Of a stretch of 64,000 nucleotides of DNA, positions 1-8,650 are shown in pieces (position 1 is the stretch's first letter; the number at the start of each line of letters is the position of its first letter). Source of the DNA: Gammaproteobacteria bacterium. GTDB taxonomy: Bacteria; Pseudomonadota; Gammaproteobacteria; QNFE01. Below the pieces are notes generated by a model, which saw only the letters and a program-made list of their open reading frames with translations, was not told the DNA's origin and made no database searches. The DNA lies in assembly GCA_003645455.1 (NCBI GenBank), contig QNFE01000002.1, forward strand, positions 1-64,000, written 5' to 3'. The position numbers and the translations under genes are program-made.

Positions 1-45
1 AGTCAAAATATGCTAATATTTTACAAAAAAATGACAAAAAATGAT

Positions 46-246
46 TTAATCTGGCAAAAAAACTAAAAAAATGGTTTTAAGAAAAAACGAATGGAAAATT
101 ATTTGATTATGCAAAGGTCTCATAATAACGACTAAAATCATAAAACCAACTGTTCTATCATTGTTACCACCTGTTGTAAATAACAACAACGAAAATAATA
201 AAGGTATAGAGCTTACAACTATTGCTATTCTATCTTTTTTAACCAT
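46..246 (-). CDS. small membrane protein, C-terminus replaced by repeat sequence
   Basis: 66-residue ORF beginning MVKKDRIAIVVSSIPLLFSL, with two hydrophobic segments (about residues 7-23 and 33-42) and a GGAG ribosome-binding site 7 nt before the ATG on the minus strand. The first ~40 residues look like a small two-helix inner-membrane protein of unknown function. From residue ~42 the frame reads RPLHNQ, which is the translation of the repeat end found all over this window, so the original C-terminus has probably been lost. Still an open frame; whether it is functional is unknown. Confidence 0.5.
   Translation of the reverse strand: MVKKDRIAIVVSSIPLLFSLLLFTTGGNNDRTVGFMILVVIMRPLHNQIIFHSFFLKTIFLVFLPD
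102..121. repeat. solo end of the GAGACC repeat family
   Basis: Reads TTTGATTATGCAAAGGTCTC, matching the right terminal repeat of the elements listed below with small differences. No matching opposite end is visible in bases 1-100, so this is an isolated or decayed end, or its partner has diverged. The adjoining bases are ATAAT. Confidence 0.6.
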
Positions 247-263
247 TTCTCACTCCAAGTATT

Positions 264-287
264 CAGCCGAAGCATTACGGTCGGCTG
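264..287. other. hairpin in gene-poor leader (247-481)
   Basis: CAGCCGA, a 10-nt loop, then TCGGCTG: a perfect 7-bp stem 18 nt upstream of the start of the small minus-strand gene. There is no proper T-run on either side, so it is not a convincing terminator. The rest of 247-481 is AT-rich; the hisA promoter is the only other thing seen in it. Confidence 0.35.
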
Positions 288-421
288 GATTTTGACAAGT
301 TTTAAAAGAAAAGAGATGATTTTTAGTGCCATATCTTTTCAACCAAAAAATATCATACACAATTTGAAAAAAAATTACAATTATTTACGAACCTCATTAA
401 AGTTGTAATTGACAATAGATT

Positions 422-451
422 TTGGCATAATTTTAAAAAATATGTTATAGT
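422..451 (+). promoter_or_regulatory. putative promoter of hisAFIE
   Basis: TTGGCA, 18 nt, TATAGT; transcription would start near 458, 24 nt before the hisA ATG. No other his genes lie upstream, so the four-gene unit probably starts here. Sequence match only. Confidence 0.45.
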
Positions 452-481
452 GTCTTGTTTTTTTGTAAAAATTTAATTCAA

Positions 482-1204
482 ATGATAATTATTCCGGCGA
501 TTGATTTAAAAGATGGTGCTTGTGTCAGGTTGCGTCAAGGGCTGATGAGCGACAGCACGGTGTTTGCCAAAAATCCTGTTATTATGGCGGATAAATGGGT
601 GCAACAAGGGGCAGAGCGATTACATTTGGTAGATCTTGACGGTGCTTTTGCAGGCAAACCCAAAAACCAACAAGCCATTGAAAAAATATGTCATAAATAT
701 CCAAATATGCCGATTCAAATTGGTGGTGGAATTCGTGATATAACAACCGCAGAGCATTATTTTAAGATGGGAATATCCTATTGTATTATCGGCACTGCGG
801 CGATTGCAGACCCTGAATTTGTTAAAAAACTAAGTTTAAAATATCCTCAAAAAATAATCCTCGGTATTGATGCTAAAAATGGGATGGTAGCCACAGACGG
901 ATGGGCGAAAACTACGGATATATCAGCGATAGATTTGGCACTATCCTATAAAAATTTACCAATTAGTGCGATAGTTTATACTGATATTAGTCGCGATGGA
1001 ATGATGCAGGGGCTAAATATCAAAGCTACTGCCGAGCTTGCCCGTCAAATAAAAATCCCCGTAATTGCATCAGGTGGCATGACAAATATGGCTGATATTA
1101 AAAAAGTCAAAGAGATTGAAAAAGATGGAGTATCGGCGGTTATCATCGGCCGAGCTTTGTATGAGGGCACGATTGATTTGCCAAAAGCTTTGGGAATTAT
1201 TTAA
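482..1204 (+). CDS. hisA: ProFAR isomerase HisA (phosphoribosylformimino-AICAR-P isomerase)
   Basis: 240-residue (beta-alpha)8 barrel catalysing the Amadori rearrangement of ProFAR to PRFAR in histidine synthesis. The N-terminal IPAIDLKDG carries the catalytic Asp, GIDAKNG the second catalytic Asp, and GGGIRD and ASGGM are the two phosphate-binding loops. The track ORF starts at 455, but the family begins MI.IPAIDL, so ATG 482 is chosen; the length then matches the usual ~245 residues. First gene of hisA-hisF-hisI-hisE, with 2 nt to hisF, so cotranscription is expected. Confidence 0.95.
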   Translation: MIIIPAIDLKDGACVRLRQGLMSDSTVFAKNPVIMADKWVQQGAERLHLVDLDGAFAGKPKNQQAIEKICHKYPNMPIQIGGGIRDITTAEHYFKMGISYCIIGTAAIADPEFVKKLSLKYPQKIILGIDAKNGMVATDGWAKTTDISAIDLALSYKNLPISAIVYTDISRDGMMQGLNIKATAELARQIKIPVIASGGMTNMADIKKVKEIEKDGVSAVIIGRALYEGTIDLPKALGII

Positions 1205-1206
1205 AA

Positions 1207-1968
1207 ATGTCTCTTGCTAAACGCATTATTCCCTGCCTTGATGTTAATAACAGACGAGTTGTCAAGGGGATAAATTTTGTTGATTTGCAAGATGCAGGTG
1301 ACCCTGTTGAGGTAGCAAAAAGATATAATGCCGAGGGCGCTGATGAGATTACTTTCTTAGATATAACTGCCTCATCTGATAACCGTAAAACAATTTTAGA
1401 TGTTGTAGAAGCTGTCGCAAATGAGGTTTTTATTCCACTCACAGTCGGCGGTGGAGTTAAAAAAATAAGTGATATCCGAGATATTTTAAATAGCGGAGCG
1501 GATAAGGTAGCAATCAATACCGCGGCTATTTTTAACCCAGATTTTGTGCGTGATGCCGCTGATAAAGTTGGTAATCAATGTATTGTAGTTGCCATTGATG
1601 CTAAAAAAGTGGATGATGATAGATGGGAGATTTTTACCCACGGAGGTCGCGAAAAAACCGGCATTGATGCTGTTGAATGGGCGATTAAAATGGCAGAGTG
1701 TGGAGCAGGCGAAATTCTTTTAACCAGTATGGATAGAGACGGCACCAAAATAGGGTTTGATTTGGAATTAACAAGAAAAATATCAGAGGCTATACGGTTG
1801 CCTGTAATAGCCTCAGGCGGAGTTGGCAATTTGCAACATTTGGTTGAAGGAATAAAAGATGGCAAGGCAGATGCTGTGTTGGCGGCAAGCATTTTTCACT
1901 TTGGCACATATAGCATCAATGAGGCAAAAGAATATATGCAAAAAGCCGGAATACAGATGAGATTATAA
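1207..1968 (+). CDS. hisF: Imidazole glycerol phosphate synthase cyclase subunit HisF
   Basis: 253 residues, full length. This barrel-fold cyclase works with HisH, which supplies ammonia, to turn PRFAR into IGP and [19 protein letters not shown] at the N-terminus and VVAIDAKK near residue 127 contain the two catalytic aspartates; TVGGGV and IASGGVG are phosphate-binding loops. It sits 2 nt after hisA and 4 nt before hisI. hisH is not in the window and must lie elsewhere. Confidence 0.96.
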   Translation: MSLAKRIIPCLDVNNRRVVKGINFVDLQDAGDPVEVAKRYNAEGADEITFLDITASSDNRKTILDVVEAVANEVFIPLTVGGGVKKISDIRDILNSGADKVAINTAAIFNPDFVRDAADKVGNQCIVVAIDAKKVDDDRWEIFTHGGREKTGIDAVEWAIKMAECGAGEILLTSMDRDGTKIGFDLELTRKISEAIRLPVIASGGVGNLQHLVEGIKDGKADAVLAASIFHFGTYSINEAKEYMQKAGIQMRL

Positions 1969-1972
1969 AATT

Positions 1973-2374
1973 ATGAACTATATAGATGACATAAATTTTA
2001 ATGCCGCAGGTTTAGTGGCAGTTATTTGTCAGGACTTTAAAACCGATAAAGTTTTGATGATGGCATGGATGAATAAACAAGCCTTAGATTTAAGTATTCA
2101 AAAAAACAAGGCTGTTTTTTATTCTCGCTCACGTCAAAAACTTTGGCACAAAGGCGAAGAATCTGGCTTTTTTTTAAATATAAAAGATATAAGGTTGGAC
2201 TGCGATGGTGATGTTATTCTATTAAAAGTTGAGCAAATTGGTGGAATTTCTTGTCATACTGGCAGATTAAGTTGTTTTTATCGTCGCCTTAAAAATAATA
2301 ACCAATGGGAGAGTTTTTTAAATGTTTTAAAAGACCCTGCCATAATTTACAAAAAAAATAAAAATGCAAAATAA
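1973..2374 (+). CDS. hisI: Phosphoribosyl-AMP cyclohydrolase HisI
   Basis: 133 residues. Opens the adenine ring of PR-AMP, the third step of histidine synthesis. The metal-binding signature is present: DCDGD, followed by GGISCHTGRLSCF with the two zinc-site cysteines. It is a stand-alone enzyme, not fused to HisE as in E. coli, and the hisE start overlaps its 3' end by 11 bp, which suggests translational coupling. Confidence 0.95.
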   Translation: MNYIDDINFNAAGLVAVICQDFKTDKVLMMAWMNKQALDLSIQKNKAVFYSRSRQKLWHKGEESGFFLNIKDIRLDCDGDVILLKVEQIGGISCHTGRLSCFYRRLKNNNQWESFLNVLKDPAIIYKKNKNAK

Positions 2375-2690
2375 TAATATCTTAGAACAAATTCAACAGG
2401 TAGCAGAGGCAAGAAAAACAGCATCTGCTGAAAAATCATATATAAGCTCGTTATATCAACAAGGCACAGACAAGATTTTACAAAAAATAGGCGAGGAGGC
2501 AACCGAGACAATTTTGGCGGCAAAATCTACTGACACAGAACATTTGATAAAAGAGATAGCGGATTTATGGTTTCATAGTATAGTTTTGTTATCTCATAAG
2601 GATTTGAAAATTGATGATGTGTTGCAAGAATTACAACAAAGATTTGGTTTATCTGGCTTGGATGAAAAAAAACAAAGAAAACTGCTTTAA
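2364..2690 (+). CDS. hisE: Phosphoribosyl-ATP pyrophosphatase HisE
   Basis: 108 residues, an all-alpha MazG-like pyrophosphatase that hydrolyses PR-ATP to PR-AMP. The KIGEEATETILAAK helix carries the acidic metal ligands typical of HisE. The start lies inside hisI (11-bp overlap). Last gene of the run; a dispersed-repeat region follows directly. Confidence 0.94.
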   Translation: MQNNNILEQIQQVAEARKTASAEKSYISSLYQQGTDKILQKIGEEATETILAAKSTDTEHLIKEIADLWFHSIVLLSHKDLKIDDVLQELQQRFGLSGLDEKKQRKLL

Positions 2691-2709
2691 TAACGAGCGA
2701 AAAATTCCA

Positions 2710-2950
2710 GTCATTGCGAATAAGCGAAGCGAATGCGGCAATCTCATCAAAGCAGACGGACACCAAAAGAGATCACTTTGCTGTGCTCGTGATGACGACA
2801 GTAAAAAGAGATAACCACGGCGGTTTATTATTCCGTGTTTCTGTTTTATCTCCGTCCGCCTCGTTATGACGAATTCTGTATTTTTGCGAGCAAAAAAAGT
2901 AACCCCGTCATAACGAGCGAGCTTACGAGTGCGGTTATCTCACTCGGACC
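2710..2950. repeat. dispersed repeat cluster (CGTCAT...GAGGCGGAC type)
   Basis: Intergenic block built of the same words as the elements at 13465 and 34401: GTCATTGCGAATAAGCGAAG at 2711, GTCCGCCTCGTTATGACG at 2854-2871 and a CGTCATAACGAGCGAG copy after about 2905. Parts are inverted relative to one another. ORF 2611-2814 in the track is this repeat read through and is not a gene. The remainder of 2951-3045 is AT-rich leader for the next gene. Confidence 0.6.
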
Positions 2951-3001
2951 ATACATGTTAATTTAATTTTTCAATAAAAATAAATAAATAATAAAATAAT
3001 T

Positions 3002-3011
3002 ATGTTATAAT
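3002..3011 (+). promoter_or_regulatory. extended -10 promoter element
   Basis: TGTTATAAT (TG-n-TATAAT) 35 nt before the ATG at 3046; no good -35 box is visible. A good SD, GGAG, precedes the ATG. Confidence 0.45.
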
Positions 3012-3045
3012 ATTGCTTTTTTAATTTTAACTTTGGAGAAATATT

Positions 3046-3639
3046 ATGAAGAAATTATTATTAATCGTGGCAGTGTTTTTGGGTTCTTTGTCTTTTAATG
3101 CTAATGCAGGATTTTTAGATTATATGGGTGGTGGCGCAGCCATTCAAGATGTGGGCGGTGCATTTGATGATGGTGTTGCAGGTGTTTTTAATATGGGTAA
3201 AATATTCCCAAAAACCCGCACAAAGGGTGGTTTTGCTGGGGTATTTGGTGGTGAGGCTGAGATAACTAAATCTTTGGTCAAGCCTAAATACGACAAAGGC
3301 AATATCAAAGCAGAGACAGATATTTTAACCCTATCAGGTTATGGCACTTATCGCCATTATTTTAACAAAAAATTCTATATGATGTTAAAAGCTGGTGTGT
3401 TTTATGTTAAATCAGAAGGAGAGGCTGAAGTCACAATCCCTAGTTATACTTGGTTTGGCACAACAGTAGGAGGTGGGACAACAACAGTCACTACATCTGA
3501 CACAGACACTGGTTTGACCTATGGAGTGCAAGGTGGTATGGCATTGTCAAGAAAGATGGATTTAACAGCCAATTACACAGCCTATCAATTGGATACCACT
3601 ATGACATTGTTAGGTGTTGGAGTAAAATTTAAATTCTAA
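3046..3639 (+). CDS. outer-membrane beta-barrel-like protein
   Basis: 197 residues. A clear signal peptide ([21 protein letters not shown]) precedes a Gly/Thr-rich mature chain whose alternating pattern ends in aromatic-flanked strands ([19 protein letters not shown]; final [10 protein letters not shown] with C-terminal Phe). This matches small eight-strand porin/OmpA-like barrels. The C-terminal Phe is typical of proteins inserted by BAM. No specific family is recognised. Followed by a strong hairpin and then tatA. Confidence 0.7.
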   Translation: MKKLLLIVAVFLGSLSFNANAGFLDYMGGGAAIQDVGGAFDDGVAGVFNMGKIFPKTRTKGGFAGVFGGEAEITKSLVKPKYDKGNIKAETDILTLSGYGTYRHYFNKKFYMMLKAGVFYVKSEGEAEVTIPSYTWFGTTVGGGTTTVTTSDTDTGLTYGVQGGMALSRKMDLTANYTAYQLDTTMTLLGVGVKFKF

Positions 3640-3656
3640 TTTTTTAATAGTGTTTC

Positions 3657-3685
3657 AACAAGGGGGCAATTATTGTCCCCTTGTT
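3657..3685 (+). terminator. hairpin terminator after the barrel gene (CAAGGGG palindrome)
   Basis: AACAAGGGG pairs with CCCCTTGTT and the pairing continues inward (GCAAT/ATTGT with one G-T), giving a ~14-bp stem with almost no loop. The following T-run (ATTTGTTT) is only moderate. One of three CAAGGGG...CCCCTTG palindromes in the window. Confidence 0.6.
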
Positions 3686-3733
3686 ATTTGTTTAAAAAAT
3701 AGTAACAAAGTTTATCTTTTAGGAAATTTTATT

Positions 3734-4021
3734 ATGGGAATTAGTATTTGGCAGTTATTGATAATTTTGGCAATTGTTTTATTGTTATTTGGGGCAAAAC
3801 GCCTACGGAATATCGGCGGTGATCTGGGTTCGGCTATCAAAGGCTTTAAAAATGCCGTCAAAGATAATGCTGATGATGACAAAAAAAAAGATAAGGATAA
3901 AAACGATAAAAACGATAAAGAACAGATAACAACAAAAGAATCCGATGATAATATCATTGAAGGCGAGGCTACTATCTTAAAAAAAGATACCGCAAAAGCA
4001 AAAAGTAGCAACAAAAAATAA
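3734..4021 (+). CDS. tatA: Twin-arginine translocase subunit TatA
   Basis: 95 residues. [20 protein letters not shown] is the single N-terminal membrane helix, followed by the [20 protein letters not shown] amphipathic helix typical of TatA and a charged Lys/Asp tail. The track ORF begins at 3650, but AGGA lies 9 nt before ATG 3734 and the family starts at MG.S.WQLL, so 3734 is used. TatA polymerises to form the pore for folded, cofactor-loaded proteins such as SoxB and perhaps SoxY here. Confidence 0.94.
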   Translation: MGISIWQLLIILAIVLLLFGAKRLRNIGGDLGSAIKGFKNAVKDNADDDKKKDKDKNDKNDKEQITTKESDDNIIEGEATILKKDTAKAKSSNKK

Positions 4022-4033
4022 TATATAAAATAA

Positions 4034-4447
4034 ATGTTTGATATTGGCTTTTGGGAAATTCTTATTATTGGTATAATTGCCTTGTTAGTCATAGGGCCTG
4101 AGCGATTACCAGAGGTTGCCCGCACTATCGGCAAATGGGTCGGCAAAGCCCAGCGATTTACCCAATCGATGAAAAATGAACTCAACTCCGAACTTGAAAA
4201 AAATGATCTCAAAGAAGCATTAGAAGAACCTAAAAAAGCCCTCAACGAATTACAACAAAGTTTTCACGATAGCCAAAGTGCCATCAACCAAGAAACCGCA
4301 GATGTTCTTGACATTATGGATGATACCCCCTTATCCCAACAGAAACGAGATGATTTAGACGAAGAGTTAGACGGATTAGATGACTTAGATAACTTAGAAT
4401 ATGACAAACCCAAAAAAGCACAAAAAAGCACAAAAAAAGACGACTAA
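4034..4447 (+). CDS. tatB: Sec-independent translocase subunit TatB
   Basis: 137 residues. MFDIGFWEILIIGIIALLVIGPERLP is the diagnostic N-terminus (membrane helix, then GPERLP hinge), followed by an amphipathic helix (IGKWVGKAQRFTQSMKNEL) and an acidic tail. TatB forms the signal-peptide receptor with TatC. The gene overlaps the start of tatC by 47 bp. Confidence 0.94.
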   Translation: MFDIGFWEILIIGIIALLVIGPERLPEVARTIGKWVGKAQRFTQSMKNELNSELEKNDLKEALEEPKKALNELQQSFHDSQSAINQETADVLDIMDDTPLSQQKRDDLDEELDGLDDLDNLEYDKPKKAQKSTKKDD

Positions 4448-5237
4448 TAACGAACAACCATTTTTATCTCATCTATTAGAATTACGAGATAGAATCTTAA
4501 AAGTTGTCGTGGCGATTGTTGTAGTTTTTGTGGTAATGTTTCCCTTCTCGGAGATAATTTATTCCATTATGGCGACCCCACTATTATCAAGCCTACCAGA
4601 TAATAGCAAAATGCAAGCCATCGGAGTAGCCGCTCCTTTTTTGATCCCTTTAAAAATGGTGCTGGTGGGAGCCGTTTTTATCACAATGCCCTATTCATTG
4701 TATCAAGTTTGGTCTTTTATAGCACCTGGATTATACCTGCACGAGAAAAAAATGGTGCGTCCTTTGATATTTTCATCCACAGTTTTATTTTATACGGGCA
4801 TAGCTTTCGCCCATTTTGTCGTGTTGCCATTAGCTTTTAATTTTTTCGCCACCATCAATATTGAAGGGGTGGAATATAATGCTGATATTGGTTACTACCT
4901 TGATTTTATTTTAACGATTTTTTTTGCATTCGGCATTGCATTTGAGGTGCCGATTGCCACAGTTTTATTGATTGCAACCGGAGCCACCACGGCCGAGAAG
5001 CTTGCTAAAAAACGCCCTTATGTTGTCGTTTTTGCTTTTATAATTGGGATGATGTTAACCCCACCTGATATAATCTCCCAGACTCTACTGGCACTACCGA
5101 TGTGGTTTTTGTTTGAAATGGGACTTATAGTTTCAAAATATTTTTTAAAAAACAAAAAAAATAATAACGATGACAATGATCTTAGTGACGAAGAGCAAGA
5201 GAGAGAATTAGACCAAGCAGAAAAAGAAGAGTTATAA
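4401..5237 (+). CDS. tatC: Sec-independent translocase subunit TatC
   Basis: 278 residues with six predicted membrane helices. The conserved N-terminal FLSHLLELRDRI, the SFIAPGLYLHEKK loop and the FGIAFEVPI motif identify TatC, which binds twin-arginine signal peptides. ATG 4401 is the only plausible start, giving a ~20-residue Lys-rich N-terminus and a 47-bp overlap with tatB. The C-terminus ends in a charged Asp/Glu tail. Confidence 0.94.
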   Translation: MTNPKKHKKAQKKTTNNEQPFLSHLLELRDRILKVVVAIVVVFVVMFPFSEIIYSIMATPLLSSLPDNSKMQAIGVAAPFLIPLKMVLVGAVFITMPYSLYQVWSFIAPGLYLHEKKMVRPLIFSSTVLFYTGIAFAHFVVLPLAFNFFATINIEGVEYNADIGYYLDFILTIFFAFGIAFEVPIATVLLIATGATTAEKLAKKRPYVVVFAFIIGMMLTPPDIISQTLLALPMWFLFEMGLIVSKYFLKNKKNNNDDNDLSDEEQERELDQAEKEEL

Positions 5238-5239
5238 CC

Positions 5240-5764
5240 TCAACTATATTTATATTTTGCCGAATATTTTGGGACTATATCTCTTAGTTTGAATAATTTT
5301 GGATAGATTGTAGTAGATTTTTTAAATATTTTTTCAATTGTTTTGCCATATTTTAAATCATCAAATTCAATGCTATCTAAAAAATTTTTTACATTCAAGC
5401 CTAATTCGGTATCACCTGACATTTTTAATCGCCGATTAAAAAATAAAGTATCAGGATCCTCGCTACGGACAATTAACAATAAGAACTCATATAAGTTGCC
5501 GGCGATTGTCATATCTGCTTGTTTGCCTACTGCATTTATTATTGTTTTTTTGCTTTCATCAATAGATACAGCAAAACAGACATTAATATCCTCTATTTTA
5601 ATTGACAACACTTTATCTTTTAAAAAATCTAATTCACCATTTATCAAATAACTTTTAAGGGTTTTGTTTAATACCATTACAATTGCACCGGTTGAGATTG
5701 TAGGTGGCACCAAAGATATAGGAGCGGATAGAATTTTTGGTAATATATATTGGTTATTTTTCAT
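5240..5764 (-). CDS. ubiT: UbiT-like SCP2-domain protein (O2-independent ubiquinone synthesis)
   Basis: 174 residues with an SCP2 sterol-carrier-like lipid-binding fold. The segment RSEDPDTLFFNRRLKMSGDT followed by ELGLNVKNFLD closely matches E. coli UbiT (YhbT), a factor of the O2-independent ubiquinone pathway. Convergent with tatC (2 nt between the stops). ubiU and ubiV, usual neighbours, are not nearby, so the assignment rests on the motif alone; a general SCP2 protein is the alternative. Confidence 0.75.
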   Translation of the reverse strand: MKNNQYILPKILSAPISLVPPTISTGAIVMVLNKTLKSYLINGELDFLKDKVLSIKIEDINVCFAVSIDESKKTIINAVGKQADMTIAGNLYEFLLLIVRSEDPDTLFFNRRLKMSGDTELGLNVKNFLDSIEFDDLKYGKTIEKIFKKSTTIYPKLFKLRDIVPKYSAKYKYS

Positions 5765-5815
5765 TTTATATGTTAAAATTTATTTTTATTAGAGCAAACC
5801 ATAATACACCATTTT

Positions 5816-6847
5816 ATGAAAATTTTTCTTTTATTTTTGTTTTTGCTTTTTAACCTCTCGGTTTTTGCGGTTGAAAACAATGATTTATCATTTGACGACA
5901 TAGATGATAATTTAATTTTTAATGATTCTCCATTAAAAGATGAATTGTCGCATCCTGATTGGTTCAAACACAGTTTTTTAAATCTACCAGAGGATATAAT
6001 AGAGGCAAAAAAAGATAAAAAAAAAGGGATTATAGTATATTTTGGCCAGAGATTTTGTCCCTATTGCAAAACCTTGATGGAAGTAAATTGGCGAAAGCCT
6101 GATATAGTTAAATATACTCGTGATAATTTTGATGTAATTGCCCTTAGTATTTGGGGCAATAAAGAGGTGGTTTTGCCAGATGGCACTAAAACTACCGAGC
6201 GAGAATATGCCATCAGAAATAATGCTAATTTTACCCCATCTTTAATTTTTTATGATGTATCTGGCAAACAAACTCTTATGTTGCGAGGTTATTACCCTCC
6301 TTATAAGTTTCTGGCAGCATTAGAATATGTAGTAGGAGAGCATTATAAACAAGAAAGTTTGGCTTCTTTTATGTTGCGAGCAAACCCTCCACCTAAATTT
6401 GAAATAGGTGATTTAAACGAACAAGATTTTTTTACCAAAGCTCCTTTTATGCTTGATAGGAGTCGTTTTAAAGCCCAAAAACCTTTGGCAGTATTTTTTG
6501 AACAAAAAGATTGTTATGCCTGTGATGTTTTGCATTCAAAACCACTTTCTGACAAAAACACAAAAAAACTATTGGATAAATTTGAAATAATTCAAGTTGA
6601 TACCAATGACAGGACTCCAATAGTAATTCCAGGCGGACAAAAAATAAATGTTCAACAATGGGCACAGAATCTACAAATTTTCTATACTCCCACTATTGTA
6701 TTTTTTGATGAGATGGGGGTTGAGATTATAAGAGTTGAGTCTGTTGCTCATCTGTATAGAATCCAAAATGTTTTAAAGTTTGTAATCGACAAAACATATT
6801 TGGTGTATCCTAATTTTGCCACTTGGCGTTTTGATATGTTATTTTAA
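5816..6847 (+). CDS. periplasmic double-thioredoxin protein, SoxW-like
   Basis: 343 residues with a signal peptide (MKIFLLFLFLLFNLSVFA). There are two thioredoxin-fold halves: the first has GQRFCPYCKTLMEVNW (about residues 77-92), the second FEQKDCYACDVLHSKP (about 226-241), each with a CxxC site. Both halves carry the PTIVFFDE / PSLIFYDV segment of the fold. It lies next to and convergent with soxXYZA, so a role in keeping Sox proteins (for example the SoxY carrier Cys) reduced is likely, as proposed for SoxW. The tandem arrangement is less usual. Confidence 0.75.
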   Translation: MKIFLLFLFLLFNLSVFAVENNDLSFDDIDDNLIFNDSPLKDELSHPDWFKHSFLNLPEDIIEAKKDKKKGIIVYFGQRFCPYCKTLMEVNWRKPDIVKYTRDNFDVIALSIWGNKEVVLPDGTKTTEREYAIRNNANFTPSLIFYDVSGKQTLMLRGYYPPYKFLAALEYVVGEHYKQESLASFMLRANPPPKFEIGDLNEQDFFTKAPFMLDRSRFKAQKPLAVFFEQKDCYACDVLHSKPLSDKNTKKLLDKFEIIQVDTNDRTPIVIPGGQKINVQQWAQNLQIFYTPTIVFFDEMGVEIIRVESVAHLYRIQNVLKFVIDKTYLVYPNFATWRFDMLF

Positions 6848-6882
6848 TTTTTTTAAAAAAGAGCTCGTTGAGTCATTTGCAT

Positions 6883-6910
6883 AAAAAAGGCAACGAAAAG
6901 TTGCCTTTTT
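6883..6910. terminator. bidirectional terminator between the thioredoxin gene and soxA
   Basis: AAAAAGGCAAC, loop GAAAA, GTTGCCTTTTT: an 11-bp stem with a T-run on both strands, placed between two convergent genes. Confidence 0.85.
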
Positions 6911-6931
6911 AAATTTTAATAAAACATTATA

Positions 6932-7756
6932 CTACTTACGAGCACCAGGGCCATTGGCATCTAAACCATTCCCCATAAAAGATTCATAATATTCCAAAGC
7001 ACGATATTCCTCGCTTTGTGGTTTTTTAGGTTTTGCTCTGATATTCTTATTGCAACCTGCATATCTGCGGTGCAGTGAACCTAAACTTCCCCACTTTGAT
7101 CTATAAACAGGCCAGTGAGTTGTGTGTCCCAAAGCAGGTCCTAATAAATCAGCACGCACATTTTTACCAACATTGTTTACATGACAATCGGTGCAAGACA
7201 TATCTAATTGACCACGTTTGGTTTCAAAGAATTTTTTGCCCTTTTCATACCATGCTATCGCTCTTTTGTCATTAGGAATTTTAATATCAATAGTTTTGCC
7301 ACGTGATGTGAAAGCCAGATATGCACTTATATCAATTAGTGGACCTTTTTTATATTTCAAAGGTTTCTCGTTATTGGCTTTGCGGCAGTTATTAAGAGCC
7401 AACTCCATTGTTATTAAATCTCCGGTTTTGGCATCAAAACGAGGATAAGTGTGTTTGATTCCTATGCCACCATTATCAAAACAACTGGCATATGTTTTGC
7501 CATTTTTAAATGCTGTTTCAAATAGTTTTTTACCACTATCAACATTTATTTCATAGGGTGGAAATTCCTCGATTGATTCCCACTGATCTTTTGATGCAGC
7601 ATCAATAGCATATACCCCATTATTAAATTCAGCAGGATGCACATCTGGATATAAATCATAATAATGTTTGGCAAATGCCTTGCGATCTGATTCAGGTGAT
7701 GCATACAAACCAATACTTATAAAAAATGTTAATAATAAAATTATTTTTTTATTCAT
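6932..7756 (-). CDS. soxA: SoxA, cytochrome c subunit of the SoxAX thiosulfate-oxidising complex
   Basis: 274 residues with a signal peptide (cleavage near residue 19, SIGLYA-S). One haem-binding site, CTDCH (188-192), is present; the N-terminal domain has only isolated cysteines (C92, C124) and no CxxCH, so this is a mono-haem SoxA. RRYAGCNKNIRA (C235) holds the cysteine that ligates the active-site haem and forms the cysteine persulfide. With SoxX it couples thiosulfate to the SoxY cysteine. Last gene of soxX-soxY-soxZ-soxA. Confidence 0.93.
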   Translation of the reverse strand: MNKKIILLLTFFISIGLYASPESDRKAFAKHYYDLYPDVHPAEFNNGVYAIDAASKDQWESIEEFPPYEINVDSGKKLFETAFKNGKTYASCFDNGGIGIKHTYPRFDAKTGDLITMELALNNCRKANNEKPLKYKKGPLIDISAYLAFTSRGKTIDIKIPNDKRAIAWYEKGKKFFETKRGQLDMSCTDCHVNNVGKNVRADLLGPALGHTTHWPVYRSKWGSLGSLHRRYAGCNKNIRAKPKKPQSEEYRALEYYESFMGNGLDANGPGARK

Positions 7757-7782
7757 AGTAATGTTCCTCCTCCAAGGATTAT

Positions 7783-8094
7783 TTATTTAATTTTAGCCGT
7801 AGCACTATCTTTTTCACCTTTATTATCAATCCAACTAATAGTGACATCATCTCCTACTTTGCCACCTTTGAATTGGAATGAAAAATAAGGGTTTTTAGAA
7901 ATCGCTCCGCCCCAGTGGGCATGAACTATTTCTATATCGCCATGTTTGGCTGTTACCTCTTGAATGAAATGGGCAGGAATAAGTTTTTTGGTTTTTTTGT
8001 CCTTTCTTAATCCTGTTTCCATTTTATGTTTAATTAAAGTGCGAACTTCTGTTATCTCACCTTTTAATTTCGCTCTAATTTTAATAGATCCCAT
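7783..8094 (-). CDS. soxZ: SoxZ, sulfur-carrier partner of SoxY
   Basis: 103 residues, no signal peptide. An Ig-like SoxZ domain with the family's N-terminal IRAKLKGEITEVRTLIKHKMETG and SIKIR/HWGGAISKNPYF segments. It heterodimerises with SoxY and is carried to the periplasm with it. 26 nt separate it from soxA and 27 nt from soxY, both within one operon. Confidence 0.94.
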   Translation of the reverse strand: MGSIKIRAKLKGEITEVRTLIKHKMETGLRKDKKTKKLIPAHFIQEVTAKHGDIEIVHAHWGGAISKNPYFSFQFKGGKVGDDVTISWIDNKGEKDSATAKIK

Positions 8095-8121
8095 TGTATT
8101 TTCTCCTGTTATAAAATATAA

Positions 8122-8586
8122 TTAACCGCCACAGCCACCGATAGTAACCTTGACTTCTTTTTTTGCTTGATAGAATTTGCCACCTGCCTTGACAACTGCA
8201 ACTAAGTTGGCAGTTTTACCCATTTTAATTCTTGTTGCCACAAATCCTACGGCACCCTTGCCAAAATTAAAAGTAGAGGTAAGCGGTGATTCATTTTGGT
8301 CGGCAAGAATAGAGATAGATTCTACATTTTCCAAACTTGTGCTAATCGTAATTGGAACCACGGCTCCATTTTCAGCAATATCTGGTGCTTTGATGGTTAT
8401 CTTATCGGATTGAGCAACATCTGTTGCTCCGAGTTCTGCGAAAACCTTATCTACTGCTTTGGCATTAAACTCAGCTTCAATCCAAGCTGCTGCCATAGAG
8501 TTCGTAGGAATGGTAATTCCTGCTGTTGCCATAACCGCTGCGATTGAGGTAGCAAGCGAGTGTTTTAATAATAATCGACGATTCAT
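8122..8586 (-). CDS. soxY: SoxY, thiosulfate-oxidation carrier protein
   Basis: 154 residues. It ends in VTIGGCGG, the swinging-arm motif whose cysteine carries the sulfur intermediate. The N-terminus MNRRLLLKHSLATSIAAVMA has a twin-arginine-like RR followed by a hydrophobic stretch, consistent with Tat export of the folded SoxYZ dimer; tatABC lies 4 kb away. An Ig-like SoxY fold fills the middle. Confidence 0.95.
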   Translation of the reverse strand: MNRRLLLKHSLATSIAAVMATAGITIPTNSMAAAWIEAEFNAKAVDKVFAELGATDVAQSDKITIKAPDIAENGAVVPITISTSLENVESISILADQNESPLTSTFNFGKGAVGFVATRIKMGKTANLVAVVKAGGKFYQAKKEVKVTIGGCGG

Positions 8587-8650
8587 AAAAATATCTCCTA
8601 AAAAATAAAAATAAAAAATTAAACTCTTGAAAACAACATAGTTTCAAAGT

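Noticed and set aside
2611-2814. 67-residue ORF after hisE
   Set aside because: Begins inside hisE in another frame and continues through dispersed repeat sequence.
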